Assembly (NCBI GenBank): GCA_900542525.1
Contig: UQNZ01000001.1
Location: forward strand, 248,001 to 312,000
Reading direction: 5' to 3'
Source of the DNA: an uncultured Eggerthella sp.
GTDB taxonomy: Bacteria; Actinomycetota; Coriobacteriia; Coriobacteriales; Eggerthellaceae
Length of the DNA stretch: 64,000 nt
Each line of letters opens with the position of its first letter. Within the stretch, counting starts at the first letter, position 1. Position numbers and translations under genes: made by a program. The notes under the pieces were generated by a model. The model was not told the origin of the DNA and searched no databases. It saw only the letters and a list, made by a program, of their open reading frames with translations. Positions 14,254-25,555 of the stretch are shown one piece after another.

Positions 14254-16275
14254 TTACTTCTTCTGTGAGGGATGAAAGCTGAAAAAGTCCGTGCGAGGGG
14301 GAAGATCGCGCACGCGATGGCGCTTTGCTTCAAGTTCGTGAGCACTACAGAGCTCTTCCATGCTGTCGAAATCGTAATTCCAGCTGAAGAATTCGTCGAA
14401 ATCGAAATTCATGAAATCGCAGATCTTCTCGGTGCCACGCGGCACGATCGGATGCATGAGCAGCGTGGCGATACGCAACAGATAGAACGAATCGATAAGC
14501 GTCTGACGACGCAGCTCTTCGCTTTCCTCTTGGTCAGCCTCTTTGATATGGCTCGACCAGTACTTGTTGGCATAACGGATGAATTCGTCCATCTGCGACA
14601 TGATGGAATGGAGCTCGACCTTGTACATGGTCTCCTCATAGGCGCACATCACGTTGTACACCTTCTTGAGCACCTCTTTGCTCACGCGACCAAGGGGCAT
14701 GTAGCCTTCGAAGTTCTTCTGCGCTTCATAGAAGCAGCTGCGTGCAAGACGGTTGAACACCTTGGTGAGCAGCGCTCCTTCCTTGAGCACCGGATCAGCC
14801 ACGCGTGGATCGTCGCGTTTTGCGGGATCTTGTTCGAAGACCTTCGGCTTGAAACCGACCGATTTCTGATCGAGCGCAAGCGCCAAGAAATGAGCTCGCA
14901 GCTGTTCGACCGTGTAATACTCGAGCAGTTCATCTGCCGTAGGTGGCTTCACCGCAGAAGACGAGGAAGCCTTCTTGTCGCCGAAGAGGATATGATGGTT
15001 CGCAATGAGCTTAGTCTGCTGCAATTCCCCATCGGGCGCATCTTCCACCACGGGCTGTTCTTCCTGAAGCGCAGCAAAGAGCGCTGGCTGGGCAACACCG
15101 TAGAAATACAGGTTATCCTGCCCGATGAATTGGTAAATATGTGCATTTTTGCTGCACCAGAATTTGCGCCAGAGCGCACGCGATAAGCCTTGCTCGTCGT
15201 TGCGTGCCATGGTGAAGGAAAGTGGCGCCCAAAGGCTTTCCGGCCAGCACCAGATCGTAAGACCGCTCACGCCATCGATCTCTGGGCACGGAATACCCCA
15301 TGAAGCGTTACCCGAGATACGGAACGGCACAAGCGCCTTACCGGTTCTAAAGCGAATGTTCGCTTCGGTAAGCACAGCGCGCGCTTGATCGCGGTCGGTC
15401 ACCGAAGCAAACTCGAGCTCGAAGCTCTGCTTACCCTTGGCTGCATCACGATATTCGTGCGCAGGAAGCTTATCGGCGATCTGCGTATAAGCATCGTAAA
15501 GCTCCACCTTTATATAGATGATGGGTGGAACGAGAAATTCCTTGATGGTCTTAGGGACGAGCGGGCGAACCTGTTCGTCCTGTTCAGCTGCTTCAACATA
15601 GTCCTTCACGATATAAGCAAGGCTTGGCAGATCGAAGTACCAGTTGTTCACCGTACGCATTTCAGGCACCGTGCCCGAAACCGACGAAATAGGGTTGATC
15701 AAGTCCGCAGGATCGTACTGGTGACCCAGATCGCATTCATCGGCATATGCTTTTTCGCTCTTGCATCCTTGAACAGGACAATGCCCCACCACCTGACGAC
15801 CATTCAAGAACATGTCTTCTTTGGTGTCGTGGAACTGCTGAGTACTCTCAAGATGAAGAAAACCGTGATCGTAGAGGCGCTTCACATAGGCCTCGGATAT
15901 AGTGTGCTGCACTTCTCCGGCATGCCCCAGCCCGCTGCCTTCGTAGATGTCGAGACTGATGTCGTAGCGCTTGAGCGTTTCAGCCTGAAGGTCATGATTG
16001 CGTTTCACGTATTCTTTGATCGTGCCAGAAAACGTTCCCGCTTCTACCTCCTTGCGATAGCCCTCTTCGATCGGTGAACCATAGCAGTCGGTTCCCGAAA
16101 CAAAGCATACGTTTTCGCGCCCGATCCTATCGCGCAAAAAGCGTGCGAAGCAGTCTGCGGGCACGAATACGCCACCAACATGCCCGAAGTGCAACGGCTT
16201 ATTGCCGTAGGGCATGCCAGCGGTCACGACCGCATGGCGCGGCCAAACGATGTTGCGACTAGGATAGCTGTCCAT
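14254..16275 (-). CDS. metG: Methionyl-tRNA synthetase-like class I tRNA ligase with altered KMSKS motif
   Basis: 673 residues. VTAGMPYGNKPLHFGHVGG carries the HIGH-type motif (HFGH) and FVSGTDCYGSPIEE follows as in MetRS. The connective region has CPVQGC and ECDLGH in place of the usual paired CxxC knuckles. The second signature is GDKKASSSS instead of KMSKS, so the catalytically important second lysine is not conserved. A helical anticodon-binding domain follows; there is no C-terminal tRNA-binding domain. The gene overlaps the sppA stop by 17 bases. The best assignment is methionine--tRNA ligase, charging tRNA-Met, but the changed motifs leave room for a paralogue with another job if a standard metG exists elsewhere. 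Confidence 0.8.
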   Translation of the reverse strand: MDSYPSRNIVWPRHAVVTAGMPYGNKPLHFGHVGGVFVPADCFARFLRDRIGRENVCFVSGTDCYGSPIEEGYRKEVEAGTFSGTIKEYVKRNHDLQAETLKRYDISLDIYEGSGLGHAGEVQHTISEAYVKRLYDHGFLHLESTQQFHDTKEDMFLNGRQVVGHCPVQGCKSEKAYADECDLGHQYDPADLINPISSVSGTVPEMRTVNNWYFDLPSLAYIVKDYVEAAEQDEQVRPLVPKTIKEFLVPPIIYIKVELYDAYTQIADKLPAHEYRDAAKGKQSFELEFASVTDRDQARAVLTEANIRFRTGKALVPFRISGNASWGIPCPEIDGVSGLTIWCWPESLWAPLSFTMARNDEQGLSRALWRKFWCSKNAHIYQFIGQDNLYFYGVAQPALFAALQEEQPVVEDAPDGELQQTKLIANHHILFGDKKASSSSAVKPPTADELLEYYTVEQLRAHFLALALDQKSVGFKPKVFEQDPAKRDDPRVADPVLKEGALLTKVFNRLARSCFYEAQKNFEGYMPLGRVSKEVLKKVYNVMCAYEETMYKVELHSIMSQMDEFIRYANKYWSSHIKEADQEESEELRRQTLIDSFYLLRIATLLMHPIVPRGTEKICDFMNFDFDEFFSWNYDFDSMEELCSAHELEAKRHRVRDLPPRTDFFSFHPSQKK

Positions 16276-17257
16276 TGGTGGAAGCTCCTTCTAAGATCGT
16301 GTTTGTTGATTCCTGCGGTTGCTTTTCTTCTGCTGTTAAGAGCAGCGAAAGGATATCGACAAGCCCAAGGTCGTTCGCACCGAGATACTTGATACTGTAC
16401 GAGCTTACACCAGAAAGAGAAGCAGCTTTATTGCACGCATCTTTGTACGTGCCGATCTCATCGACAAGCCCATTCTCCACACCATCGGCGCCCGTGAACG
16501 CCATGCCAGTAGCAAGCTTTTGAACAGCAGAAACTTCCATGCCACGACCTTCAGCGACCGATTCGACGAAGTTCTTGTTGATCTGATCGACCTGAGCTTG
16601 GAAGTATTTCACCTCTTCATCAGTGAGCGGGCGATTCCCATACGAAACGTCTTTGCTGTCAGCAGAGGTGATGGTGCGCACATCGATACCTAAAAGGTCG
16701 AGCAGCTTCGAATAATCGGTAACCTGGATGATCGTACCGATCGAACCGATGCTCGAGGCTTCATTGGCATAGATATAGTCGGCCTGCGAAGAGATGAGAT
16801 AAGCCGCCGAAGCATTGCCCGAAGCAGTGGAGACCACGATCGGCTTCGAAAAACCCTTCACGTACTGCGCCATTTCTTCACCGGCTGCCGCGGCACCTCC
16901 GCCTGAATTCACACGAAGCACGACCGCTTTGATGGACGGATCGTTTGCAGCACTTTGCAGCTGAGCAAGAAGCCCTTCGGGCGTATTCGCGCCACCATCC
17001 TGACCGATCGTGCCATCAAGGTCGATCACGCCGATGGAATCCTGGAATGTAAGATACGGATTGGTGCGGACATTATTTCCTACAAGCGTGCCAACAAGAA
17101 TGCCAAGGATCACAAGAAGCACCACGACCCATATGCGCACCCCTTTTCGTTTCTTCACACGTTTTGCGACATACGGTTGATTCGCACCATAGGGCTGACC
17201 CATCGGAGGAGGAGGCGTGGGTGAAGCTGTTTCAGGGGTAGCCGAGTTCTCAGACAT
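16259..17257 (-). CDS. sppA: Signal peptide peptidase SppA (S49 family)
   Basis: 332 residues from the ATG at 17257, which follows GAAAGGGAA; the longer frame to 17326 runs into the rho 3' end. A proline-rich cytoplasmic segment is followed by KKRKGVR and one membrane helix (VVVLLVILGILVGTLVG), then an S49 protease domain outside the membrane. VVLRVNSGGG, STASGNASAAYLISS (nucleophilic serine) and TSADSKDVS (general-base lysine) are visible; this is the short, Bacillus-like form. It degrades signal peptides left in the membrane. It lies between rho and metG with tight spacing, so probably co-transcribed. Confidence 0.92.
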   Translation of the reverse strand: MSENSATPETASPTPPPPMGQPYGANQPYVAKRVKKRKGVRIWVVVLLVILGILVGTLVGNNVRTNPYLTFQDSIGVIDLDGTIGQDGGANTPEGLLAQLQSAANDPSIKAVVLRVNSGGGAAAAGEEMAQYVKGFSKPIVVSTASGNASAAYLISSQADYIYANEASSIGSIGTIIQVTDYSKLLDLLGIDVRTITSADSKDVSYGNRPLTDEEVKYFQAQVDQINKNFVESVAEGRGMEVSAVQKLATGMAFTGADGVENGLVDEIGTYKDACNKAASLSGVSSYSIKYLGANDLGLVDILSLLLTAEEKQPQESTNTILEGASTNGQLS

Positions 17258-17289
17258 TGAATTCCCTTTCGCACTCTCATCACAAAAGC

Positions 17290-19007
<1,718 letters not shown>

Positions 19008-19011
<4 letters not shown>

Positions 19012-19676
19012 GCGTTAGCTACTTTCTCCCAGTCGTTCAGGAAGGAAACGAGACCGCGTTCGGTAAGAGGATGCTCGATGCACTTCTTCAGAACGCCGAA
19101 GGGCACGGTGGCGATGTCGGCACCCATGAGCGCTGCCTGAGTAACATGGTTTGCGCTGCGGATCGATGCAGCGATAACTTCGCATTCGTGACCGAAGTCA
19201 TAGTTCGCCATAGCCTCGACCACATTCACTAATTGCTGAATGCCATCTTCAGAAATATCGTCGAAACGGCCAACGAACGGCGAGATATAACGCGCACCAC
19301 TGCGTGCAGCGAGGATCGCCTGCGGCACCGTAAAGCACAGCGTCATATTCACCGGAATGCCTTCAGCTGCGAGCATCTTCGTTGCAGCCAGGCCTTCGAC
19401 CATGGTCGGAACTTTCACGACCACATGATCTGGATCGATCGCGTGGAGCTTCTTGCCGTCGGCAAAGATCTCATCGCGGGTCATCGCGACCGACTCGGCC
19501 GAAACAGGACCTTGCACGATGTCGCAAATAGCTTTGATATGCTCGTGGAAATCGGAAAGCTTGCCACCAACACGCGAATAGAGCGTGGGGTTCGTGGTAA
19601 CGCCTGCGATCGCGCCCCAGCTGTTCGCCTCCTCGATTTCCTTAAGATCGGCGGTATCCAAAAAGAATTTCACCAT
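19008..19676 (-). CDS. tal: Transaldolase of the TalC/FSA type
   Basis: 222 residues from an ATG at 19676, four bases after AAGGAGG; a longer frame has no such site. MVKFFLDTADLKEIEEANSW is the typical start of the short transaldolase/fructose-6-phosphate aldolase subfamily. The Schiff-base lysine is in HVVVKVPTM, and VNMTLCFTVPQAILAARSG and ISPFVGR follow. It transfers dihydroxyacetone units between sugar phosphates in the non-oxidative pentose phosphate pathway; an aldolase activity cannot be ruled out by sequence alone. The stop overlaps the rho start. Between it and nfo (19677-19925) I see two small hairpins just after nfo (19890-19920) but no gene. Confidence 0.92.
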
Positions 19677-19925
19677 GTCCTCCTTAGACTGGTACACCTA
19701 TTGGCAGTATGCGAGCACGAAGGCTGCGCGATATGCAAAATGAGGGGGATATAAAAGACGCTTTCATCGTAAACAATCAATCCGCGATACGCAAGCCACA
19801 ATCAAGAAACTTGCGGAATCGGGCAAAGAAGAACCGAACGGAAAAGCGCGCTTGTTTCTTCGCGTGCAAAAGAGGTCTCTTCGCATCAAAGCGATCCAGC
19901 TTTGGCCACGCTTTCGTGGCTGCGC

Positions 19926-20768
19926 TTATCGACCAACAGCCTCACGAAAGAAGGCGATCTCCTTAGCATAGCCCGGAAGCTCATTGGGCGTTTCAAGGAT
20001 GGCTGGTAGCCCCTGCAAAGCAGGATGTTCGAGTACGCGCACGAGCGCCTCCGCACCGATCTGGCCTTCTCCGATGCGAGCATGGCGGTCTTTATGTGCG
20101 CCGCACGTATTCAGAGAGTCGTTGATATGCAGCGCCTTCAAGTGTTCAAGGCCTATGACACGCTCGAACTCATCGAGTACGCCATCGAGGTCGTTCTTGA
20201 TATCGTAGCCCGCATCCCACACGTGGCACGTGTCGAAGCAAACGCCTACTTTTTCAGGATGGTCCATACGCGCACGAATCGCTGCGATCTCTTCGAAGGT
20301 CGATCCCACCTCCGATCCTTTGCCTGCCATGGTTTCAAGAAGAAGTGTGGTGGTCTGGTCGGGCGCGATCACTTGATTCAAAGTCTCAGCGATCTGTTCG
20401 ACCCCAACTTCGCTCCCTTGCCCCGTATGCGAACCAGGATGCATGTTGAAGAGCTGGTTCGGCGTATATTCCATACGCGCAAGATCATCCACGAGCGCCT
20501 GAAGGGCGAACTCGCGCACCGATTCTTTGGCTGAACACGGGTTGATCGTATAGGAACCATGAGCAACGATCTTATCGATACCCGCCTCTTTGCAAGCTTG
20601 CTCGAAACGCTTGATATCCTCAGGGTCGATCGCTTTAGCAGCACCACCGCGCGGGTTGCGCGTGAAGAAAGCGAACGTGTTGGCGCCGATGCTCTGCGCA
20701 GTCTTCGCCATCGCCTCATAGCCTTTTCCTGAAGACAGGTGGCATCCGATGATCAGCTCTTGTTGCAT
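19926..20768 (-). CDS. nfo: Endonuclease IV (AP endonuclease)
   Basis: 280 residues, the normal length. Zinc ligands and motifs of the family are present in order: GCHLSSGKGYEA, VAHGSYTIN, NMHPGSHTGQG, LLLETMAGKGSEVG, VCFDTCHVWDAGYD, LHINDS and KDRHARIGEGQIG. It cuts the backbone 5' of abasic sites in base-excision repair. It begins 17 bases after recN, forming a repair pair. No obvious odd feature. Confidence 0.95.
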   Translation of the reverse strand: MQQELIIGCHLSSGKGYEAMAKTAQSIGANTFAFFTRNPRGGAAKAIDPEDIKRFEQACKEAGIDKIVAHGSYTINPCSAKESVREFALQALVDDLARMEYTPNQLFNMHPGSHTGQGSEVGVEQIAETLNQVIAPDQTTTLLLETMAGKGSEVGSTFEEIAAIRARMDHPEKVGVCFDTCHVWDAGYDIKNDLDGVLDEFERVIGLEHLKALHINDSLNTCGAHKDRHARIGEGQIGAEALVRVLEHPALQGLPAILETPNELPGYAKEIAFFREAVGR

Positions 20769-20785
20769 AACAAACCTCTATCGTA

Positions 20786-22477
20786 TTACTGGGCAGCTTC
20801 GAGGAGCTCTCGAGCGTGAGCAAGCGAAGTTTCATCAACACGCCCGGAGAGCATGCGAGCAACTTCCGAAACGCGTTCTTCAGCGGACAGCGCTCTGATA
20901 TTGGTGGTAAGTTCGGGCTCTTCTTGTTTTTCGACAAGATAATGAGCATCTCCCACTACCGCAACCTGCGGCAAATGCGTGACCACGATAAGCTGGTGCG
21001 TCTGCGCCAAGTCTTTCAGCACAGCCGCCAAAGCAAGCGCAGTCTTGCCTCCAACACCCGCATCGATCTCATCAAAAACGAGCGTATCAACATCATCGCA
21101 GCTACCCAGCACCACCTTGAGTGCCAACATCACACGACTGACCTCACCACCCGAAGCGATAGCCGATAGCTTTTGCGGAGAAAGCCCTGTGCCAGGAACG
21201 AACAGGTAATCGAGCGCCTGCGTTCCCCAACGCGTCCATGCTTCGCGCGTGAGATCCTGAAGTTCCACCACCAAAGAAGCGCTTCCCATCTCAAGGCGAG
21301 CCATCTGAGAGGTGACCGCATCAGAAAAGCGCGGTGCCACCTCTTCACGAGCAGCCGCAAGCGCATCAGCCGCCGAAACAAGCACATCTTCAGCTTCCTC
21401 ACGCGCCTGTTTCGCTTCCGCGAGCAATTCATCGCACGAATCATAAGAAGCAATGAGTTGGTTCGCTTCAGCGAAGGTTGCGAAAACCTCATCCATCGTT
21501 GGGCCATATCCACGCATGATACCCTGAAGCGCCGAGAGACGCGTTTGCCGCACTTCGAGCTCATCTTCCGAAAAATCGATGCTCGCTTGATAGCGTGCGA
21601 GTTCATGGCCTACATCCTCAAGCAAGAAATACGCTTCGCGCGCCGCTTTCTGCTGCGCTTCGATCGCTTCGTCAACACCAGCGATCTTATCGATCGACAC
21701 CTGAACATCCTGCAACTTCTCGAGCACGCCACCTTCAGCAGTGAGCGCCTGATAGGCCGACCGCGTCTCGCCCGCCAGCATCTCAGCATTCTCGTAGAAC
21801 GGAAGCTCTTGAAGTAATGTCTCGTATTCACCAGGCTGCGGATCGACCGCAGCGATCTGCTCAACCGTAAAACGCGCCCGATCGAGCGCAACGGAATCCG
21901 CCTCGCGCAGCTTCAGCAAGCGCTCGACTTCCGCCTGCGCAGCAAGACACGCATCGAAGGCTTCTTGATAACGCTCAAGCGCAGGACCGATGCTCGAAGC
22001 GCCCCACCTATCGAACAACTTCCGCTGATAAGCGGCATTGAGCAATTGCTGATGCTCATGCTGACCGCACAGATCGATGCTTGTGCCAATCCCTGCAGTA
22101 AGATCCTTCACGCCCGCAAGCGACCCATTTATGGTCACGCGCGAACGACCATTGAGTCCTACCCGACGACAAACCACAGTGCCATCTTCAGAGGACGCGG
22201 TCATCTCTTGTTCGGCGGATCGGCTCTGCTTATCGGGCGATTCCTGCTCATCAGCCTCGGCGTTCTCAAGGAAGAAGCGCCCCTCAACAGCAAGTTCAGC
22301 CGCGCCTTCGCGGATCATTCCCGCATTCGCGCGTTCGCCTACCAAAAGCTTGAGCGCATTCAGCAAAGCGGTCTTACCCGAGCCAGTTTCGCCCGTTATC
22401 ACCGTCATGCCACTTGATGGCTGAAAAAGGGTATCGCGAATGAGTGCCACATTGGCAATATGCATTTCATCGAGCAT
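20786..22477 (-). CDS. recN: DNA repair protein RecN
   Basis: 563 residues from the ATG at 22477 (AAAGG seven bases upstream), giving MLDEMHIANVALIRDTLFQP, the standard RecN N-terminus; the longer frame adds 24 residues without family support. Walker A is GETGSGKTALLNAL. A long coiled-coil middle leads to the ABC signature region (LSAIASGGEVSRVMLALK) and Walker B VFDEIDAGVGGKTA. RecN is an SMC-like ATPase that gathers broken DNA ends. nfo follows directly. Confidence 0.95.
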   Translation of the reverse strand: MLDEMHIANVALIRDTLFQPSSGMTVITGETGSGKTALLNALKLLVGERANAGMIREGAAELAVEGRFFLENAEADEQESPDKQSRSAEQEMTASSEDGTVVCRRVGLNGRSRVTINGSLAGVKDLTAGIGTSIDLCGQHEHQQLLNAAYQRKLFDRWGASSIGPALERYQEAFDACLAAQAEVERLLKLREADSVALDRARFTVEQIAAVDPQPGEYETLLQELPFYENAEMLAGETRSAYQALTAEGGVLEKLQDVQVSIDKIAGVDEAIEAQQKAAREAYFLLEDVGHELARYQASIDFSEDELEVRQTRLSALQGIMRGYGPTMDEVFATFAEANQLIASYDSCDELLAEAKQAREEAEDVLVSAADALAAAREEVAPRFSDAVTSQMARLEMGSASLVVELQDLTREAWTRWGTQALDYLFVPGTGLSPQKLSAIASGGEVSRVMLALKVVLGSCDDVDTLVFDEIDAGVGGKTALALAAVLKDLAQTHQLIVVTHLPQVAVVGDAHYLVEKQEEPELTTNIRALSAEERVSEVARMLSGRVDETSLAHARELLEAAQ

Positions 22478-22606
22478 ACGTAGGCCTTTCTCCAGCAACG
22501 AATAAGCTGGTCGATTCACGATCAAGAGCGCGTCTTTCGTGATGCCCACAGACGCTGTTGCGCCCCTCGAACCAATGCTTCGATCGAATCAATTATATCG
22601 ATGCAC

Positions 22607-22855
22607 TTACTTTATGTCTTCGTCGTTTCGTGTTTTATGCCGCGCGTAAATCATCTGCCAAACTACATAAACGCCCAACACAAACGCACTCAAATAGCCA
22701 ACTATCCCAAGCAGCGGCACGCCTAAGAATCTTGGCATCATATCCGTTGTGCAGATGATGCTCGAACCGATGAAGAGTCCTGCCGAAATGAGCGCAAAAG
22801 CAAGATAGCCCGTAAGCGAATAAACGGTCGATTTAAGATCTTTCGGCATGTTCAT
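22607..22855 (-). CDS. Two-helix membrane anchor, probably the displaced C-terminus of the upstream UbiB-family kinase
   Basis: 82 residues with two hydrophobic helices (YLAFALISAGLFIGSSII and GVPLLGIVGYLSAFVLGVYV), followed by a positively charged tail. This is exactly how the C-terminus of full-length AarF/UbiB proteins looks. The frame remains open upstream of its ATG as EISVGTEMNM and would join the kinase frame if one G were removed from the run of six at 22876-22881. As drawn, the ATG overlaps the kinase gene by 23 bases with no strong ribosome-binding site. It may be a real frameshift, a sequencing error in a homopolymer, or a coupled second gene. Confidence 0.65.
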   Translation of the reverse strand: MNMPKDLKSTVYSLTGYLAFALISAGLFIGSSIICTTDMMPRFLGVPLLGIVGYLSAFVLGVYVVWQMIYARHKTRNDEDIK

Positions 22856-24260
22856 CTCGGTGCCAACACTGATCTCCCCCCTCGTTCAGCATATCGAGCG
22901 TATGGGAAAGCTGGGTTGGCAGCCTCGTGCTCGCATCGAACGAACGGGCACTTTGAACGCCCATCTCCTTCATCTTCTGAAGCATCGCATCGAGCGTGAG
23001 CATCTTCTTCTGGACGTGATCCGAAACGATCTGAATGATATTCGTGGTAGGCGAAAGATCAGCGACCACACCTTCAATGGTCATGAACCCGCGCGCAAGC
23101 ATGGTAAACGATGGATTGATCACCAGATTTTGAGACCGCAGTATCTCGATGACATCCATGAATGCCTCACCGATATTGATGTCCTCCAAATCAGCGCTCG
23201 CATACGAATTCAACAGCTCTGCCATCTGCTGCAATAACCGCCCCTGATCGACGGGCCCCTTGATAGAAGTAAGGCCGAGTGCAGCCTCCTTGAGCTCATA
23301 GGGATCCTTCGCAGCAATGGCCGCGAATACCTGATTCACGAGCGCACGCTGCGAGGAATCGAGCGAGCCAGTCATACCCAGATCGATCCATACGATCTCT
23401 TGATCGCGCACGATGATGTTGCCCTCATGTGGATCGGCGTGGAAGAATCCCGCATCGATCACCTGCATGATGTAATTCTGCGCCAACCGACTCGCAAGCT
23501 CATCGAGATCGTTGCCTTGCGCAATGAGTGCAGTATGATCGTTTATCTCTGGCCCCGAGACATACTCCATTACCAGAATGGACTCCGAAGAATATTCAGG
23601 ATACGGACAAGGGCACGTGACCCCCTCGCTTCCTTCAAGCTCATGGTGAAACTGCACCAGATTGTTAAGCTCGATCGTGAAATCAAGTTCGTTCGCGGTG
23701 GTGCGCTCGAGCTCGGTCAGAAGACCCTCCAGTGTTCCCACCAGTTCTTTATGTTCAATAGTCCCTACTTCGGCAAACGTCAAAAGATGTCGCAGTAGGG
23801 TCAAGTCTTCGGCCATCTCCTCCTTGATCCCTGGACGGCGAACCTTCACTGCCACTAGCGAACCATCTAGAAGCGTGGCCTTGTGCACCTGCGCGATCGA
23901 GGCAGACCCCAGCGGTTTCTCTTCGATCGACGCGAACACCGTATTCCAGGGATGCCCGTAGTCCTCCTCAATGCACGCGATAATGGTAGCGAAATCGAGC
24001 GGATCGACATTGCTACGCAACTCAGCGAAAACCTCGCAATAATCCTTGGGCAAGATGTCAGCACGGTTCGAGGCAAGTTGCCCGATCTTCACGTAGGTAG
24101 GACCCAGGTCTTCTAAGAAGCGCACGGCCTTTTGGGGATCCATGCCGTGAAGAACTTGATCCTTGTGTACGATCTCGAGTATTTCTCTCGCACGCTTGCC
24201 AGAGGTCTTATCGTTGATGGTCACTTGGGCAAGCTTCATCAATTGCTTGAATGTTGGCAT
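22833..24260 (-). CDS. AarF/ABC1/UbiB-family atypical kinase (frame ends before membrane anchor)
   Basis: 475 residues from an ATG at 24260, eight bases after AGGAGG. LGPTYVKIGQLASNRADILP is the KxGQ motif, PLGSASIAQVHKATL the alanine-rich nucleotide loop, VAVKVRRPGI the lysine, and HADPHEGNIIVRDQEIVWIDLGMTG the catalytic and metal-binding loops of the UbiB protein kinase-like family. Members support lipid or quinone biosynthesis at the membrane; the substrate here is unknown. After residue 450 the frame passes a run of six G and becomes DQCWHRDEHAERS, unlike the family, while the expected two-helix end lies in the neighbouring frame. Confidence 0.88.
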   Translation of the reverse strand: MPTFKQLMKLAQVTINDKTSGKRAREILEIVHKDQVLHGMDPQKAVRFLEDLGPTYVKIGQLASNRADILPKDYCEVFAELRSNVDPLDFATIIACIEEDYGHPWNTVFASIEEKPLGSASIAQVHKATLLDGSLVAVKVRRPGIKEEMAEDLTLLRHLLTFAEVGTIEHKELVGTLEGLLTELERTTANELDFTIELNNLVQFHHELEGSEGVTCPCPYPEYSSESILVMEYVSGPEINDHTALIAQGNDLDELASRLAQNYIMQVIDAGFFHADPHEGNIIVRDQEIVWIDLGMTGSLDSSQRALVNQVFAAIAAKDPYELKEAALGLTSIKGPVDQGRLLQQMAELLNSYASADLEDINIGEAFMDVIEILRSQNLVINPSFTMLARGFMTIEGVVADLSPTTNIIQIVSDHVQKKMLTLDAMLQKMKEMGVQSARSFDASTRLPTQLSHTLDMLNEGGDQCWHRDEHAERS

Positions 24261-24612
24261 CGCTTGTTCCTCCTGAACACAAGATCGGCTTCGATGCAGG
24301 AGCTTGCAGGCATCACGCATCCAGCGCTGTTCATCAAAAGAGTAACGAAAAAAGAGCAGTTCCCGCAAAGAAAACTGGAATTGATAACGAGCTGTGGTTT
24401 TCAAACAATGAAGAAGATCCCGCCATCACTTCTAGTCCGAATCCGAGGCCCTTATGCCCATCAATATACATCGTGAAAACGATACGAAGCATTTCAATAA
24501 ATTGGAATTCGTTATCGAAGCGAAAAAAATCGCTCGGCCAAGAACCCCGAATAAATCGGAAAGTTCTATACTTGGACTAAAGATCAAGGAACGCAGAGGA
24601 TAAGGGGGATCC
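24261..24612. other. Intergenic region between ubiB-like gene and crotonase
   Basis: This divergent spacer holds the Shine-Dalgarno of the kinase and an imperfect inverted repeat at 24480-24517 (CGATACGAA against TTCGTTATCG with one bulged base). TATACT at about 24570 could be the -10 box of the crotonase gene, though no matching -35 box is seen. No coding sequence is convincing. Confidence 0.4.
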
Positions 24613-25401
24613 ATGCAATTCGAGACCATTCTTACTGAAGAACGTGATGGTATCTTCATCATCACCTTCAACCGCCTAGAAGCGCGTAATGCCATCGATA
24701 ACCTCATGACCAAAGAGCTCTCTGATGCGCTCGATTATTGGGATAAGAACGACGAACTGCGCGCCTGCGTACTCACCAACAACGGGCATGTTTTCTGTGC
24801 AGGTTCTGACCTGAAAGAGCTGGCAGAAGATGCCTGGGAAATGCCCGAGGGTCGCGAGAAATGGGGCTTCGCTGCATGCACGAAGCGTTACTTCGATAAG
24901 CCGCTCATCGCAGCCGTACGCGGCAAAGCATTAGGTGGCGGCGTTGAGATCGTTGCTGCATGCGACCTAGCAGTTGCGTCCGATGAATCGATCTTCGGCT
25001 TGCCCGAGCCACGCGTCGGCCTTACCGCTGCTGGCGGGGGCACGCTTCTTCGCCTTGCTCAGCAGATTCCGATGAAGTTCGCTATGGAACTGTTGCTGGT
25101 GGCAGAGCCTATCTCGGCACAAAAAGCCAATGAATGGGGCCTGGTGAACTATGTCATGCCTGATGATCAGGTAGTCGATAAGGCTGTTGAACTGGCAGAG
25201 AAAATCGCGCTCGGCGCTCCTCTTTCCATCAAGTACAGCAAGAAAACCGTCATCGAATCCTTCGGATCGAACTTCATTTACCCATCTCCCGGTTGGGAAG
25301 TTCTCGAAGAATACGAGAAGATCACGCGCGCGAGCGAAGATGCCCACGAAGGCGAGGTCGCATTCACCGAAAAGCGCAAGCCTGTCTGGACGGGGAAATA
25401 G
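24613..25401 (+). CDS. Enoyl-CoA hydratase/isomerase (crotonase) family protein
   Basis: 262 residues, normal for a crotonase. FNRLEARNAID, FCAGSDLKELAED (first oxyanion-hole strand), KALGGGVEIVAACDLAVAS (second) and FGLPEPRVGLTAAGG are visible; the Glu of PEP occupies one of the two catalytic-acid positions. Overall it looks somewhat like the carnitinyl-CoA dehydratase branch, but substrate cannot be read from sequence. ATG follows AAGGGGGATCC. It is an isolated plus-strand gene, with no acyl-CoA dehydrogenase, thiolase or CoA ligase beside it, so context does not define the pathway. Confidence 0.85.
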   Translation: MQFETILTEERDGIFIITFNRLEARNAIDNLMTKELSDALDYWDKNDELRACVLTNNGHVFCAGSDLKELAEDAWEMPEGREKWGFAACTKRYFDKPLIAAVRGKALGGGVEIVAACDLAVASDESIFGLPEPRVGLTAAGGGTLLRLAQQIPMKFAMELLLVAEPISAQKANEWGLVNYVMPDDQVVDKAVELAEKIALGAPLSIKYSKKTVIESFGSNFIYPSPGWEVLEEYEKITRASEDAHEGEVAFTEKRKPVWTGK

Positions 25402-25496
25402 AAACGAACAAAATCGATACTTGAAGTGGGTACTATTGTTCCCATCAGTAGTTTTATGCTATTTCAAAAAATAGCAACTTGAACTACAAAGAAAAA

Positions 25497-25537
25497 CCGA
25501 AAGAGAACCGCACCTGAACTGCACAGTTCTCTTTCGG
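25497..25537 (+). promoter_or_regulatory. Hairpin in the 5' leader of the CCA-adding enzyme gene
   Basis: CCGAAAGAGAAC (25497-25508) pairs perfectly with GTTCTCTTTCGG (25526-25537). It ends ten bases before the Shine-Dalgarno AGGAGG. On the minus strand it is followed by a T run, so it could act as a terminator in that direction, but no minus gene needs one here. A smaller hairpin lies just before it (about 25448-25486). Confidence 0.5.
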
Positions 25538-25555
25538 CTTGAGCCAGGAGGAAAA

